Below, piece by piece: positions 13,066 through 13,815 of a stretch of 13,815 nucleotides of DNA. Both the position numbers and the translations under genes were made by a program. The notes under the pieces are model-generated. The model had not been told where the DNA came from and made no database searches. It was given only the letters and a program-made list of their open reading frames with translations. The stretch spans positions 1-13,815 of the forward strand of contig SLKW01000070.1 in the NCBI GenBank assembly GCA_007134405.1, given 5' to 3'. The stretch is from Paracoccaceae bacterium. Lineage in GTDB: Bacteria; Pseudomonadota; Alphaproteobacteria; Rhodobacterales; Rhodobacteraceae. The stretch's first letter is position 1. Each line of letters starts with the position of its first letter.

Positions 13066-13815
13066 CTAGGCCAGCCGGGCCTCGCGGGCGGCGCGCAGCC
13101 GGGCGAAATCCTCGCCCGCGTGATAGGACGATCGCGTCAGCGGGGTGGCCGAGACCATCAGGAACCCCTTGCCCCAGGCCGCCTTCTCGTAGCCGGCGAA
13201 TTCCTCGGGCGTGACGAACCGGTCGACCCGGTGGTGTTTCGAGGTCGGCTGCAGGTACTGCCCGATGGTCAGGAAATCGACATCGGCGGCGCGCATGTCG
13301 TCCATCACCTGCAGCACCGCCTGCCGGTCCTCGCCCAGCCCCACCATGATGCCCGACTTGGTGAACATCGACGGGTCCATCTCCTTCACCCGCTGCAAGA
13401 GCCGCAGCGAATGGAAATACCGCGCCCCGGGCCGCACTTCGGGATAGAGTCCCGGCACGGTCTCCAGGTTGTGGTTGAAGACATCGGGCCGCGCCGCGAC
13501 CACCGTCTCCAGCGCCGAAGCCGGACATTTCAGGAAATCGGGCGTCAGCACCTCGATCGTGGTGCCCGGCGCGCGGTGGCGGATGGCGCGGATCGTCTGC
13601 GCGAAATGCTCGGCGCCGCCATCCTCCAGATCGTCGCGGTCCACGCTGGTCACGACCACATGGTTCAGCCCCAGCTTGCCCACCGCATCGGCGACCCGCC
13701 CCGGCTCGAACACGTCGAGCGCCTGCGGCCGCCCCGTCGCTACGTTGCAGAAGGTGCAGCCGCGCGTGCAGATCTCGCCCATGATCATCATGGTCGCGTG
13801 GCCCTGGCTCCAGCA
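13066..13815 (-). CDS. lipA: Lipoyl synthase (LipA), C-terminal part; N-terminus outside window
   Basis: Radical-SAM enzyme that inserts two sulfurs into the protein-bound octanoyl group, giving the lipoyl cofactor of 2-oxo acid dehydrogenases and the glycine cleavage system. The 249 residues present begin [20 protein letters not shown]. That first Cys is the last one of the auxiliary cluster CX4CX5C motif, and CTRGCTFC is the radical-SAM CX3CX2C motif. Further family marks are [43 protein letters not shown] and [10 protein letters not shown], whose serine ligates the auxiliary cluster. About 65-70 N-terminal residues lie beyond base 13815. The open frame continues to the window edge, so the ATG at 13791 is internal, not the start. 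Confidence 0.96.
   Translation of the reverse strand, partial: CWSQGHATMMIMGEICTRGCTFCNVATGRPQALDVFEPGRVADAVGKLGLNHVVVTSVDRDDLEDGGAEHFAQTIRAIRHRAPGTTIEVLTPDFLKCPASALETVVAARPDVFNHNLETVPGLYPEVRPGARYFHSLRLLQRVKEMDPSMFTKSGIMVGLGEDRQAVLQVMDDMRAADVDFLTIGQYLQPTSKHHRVDRFVTPEEFAGYEKAAWGKGFLMVSATPLTRSSYHAGEDFARLRAAREARLA

Noticed and set aside
1..13815. Mobile elements, CRISPR arrays, tRNA or rRNA genes, prophage or defence genes
   Set aside because: I looked on both strands for transposase or integrase motifs, regularly spaced repeats, tRNA-like cloverleaf sequences and composition breaks, and saw none.

Overview
The window is chromosomal DNA of a GC-rich alphaproteobacterium, most likely Rhodobacterales (Roseobacteraceae or Rhodobacteraceae). 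The evidence is the gene content and order (ispE facing a long-chain prenyl diphosphate synthase; a phbAB pair; argH - small lipoprotein - DUF2834 - lysA - TIGR02302), the very close match of PhbB and the YdcH-type protein to what I remember of that group, and strong G/C bias at third codon positions. I see no rRNA, tRNA, CRISPR array, insertion sequence or phage gene. The region reads as core genome, and most of its novelty lies in poorly understood conserved genes and in the intergenic signals.

Left part (1-3214): the last codons of an unidentified gene run into ispE (MEP pathway). ispE converges on a long-chain polyprenyl diphosphate synthase that makes the ubiquinone tail, and their stop codons overlap by 8 bp. 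On the other side of the synthase a 52-bp divergent spacer with a near-perfect inverted repeat leads into a DUF2007 protein and a TrmN6/YfiC-type methyltransferase, which sit 2 bp apart. A 55-residue YdcH/DUF465 protein with a strong Shine-Dalgarno follows.

Middle part (3192-7165, all on the minus strand): a DMT/EamA transporter, then the polyhydroxybutyrate genes phbA (acetyl-CoA acetyltransferase) and phbB (acetoacetyl-CoA reductase). The phb pair has its own candidate promoter rich in TGC triplets, a perfect hairpin between the genes, and a 9-bp-stem terminator behind phbB. Upstream lies a stand-alone EAL-domain protein (probable c-di-GMP phosphodiesterase, signature EGF instead of EAL). 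Its upstream region carries a sequence close to the CtrA box.

Right part (7344-12913, plus strand): a tightly packed operon argH - 36-aa lipoprotein - DUF2834 membrane protein - lysA - TIGR02302/DUF4175 membrane protein. It mixes arginine and lysine/diaminopimelate synthesis with three envelope proteins of unknown function. A small lipoprotein beside lysA recalls the LppL/LptM neighbourhood of Gammaproteobacteria. At the right edge is the C-terminal part of lipA (lipoyl synthase) on the minus strand, separated from the operon by a 152-bp convergent spacer with a 16-bp perfect palindrome.

I did not find a clearly new biological system. The best candidate for undescribed biology is the lipoprotein - DUF2834 - lysA - TIGR02302 block, followed by the possible CtrA control of the EAL gene.
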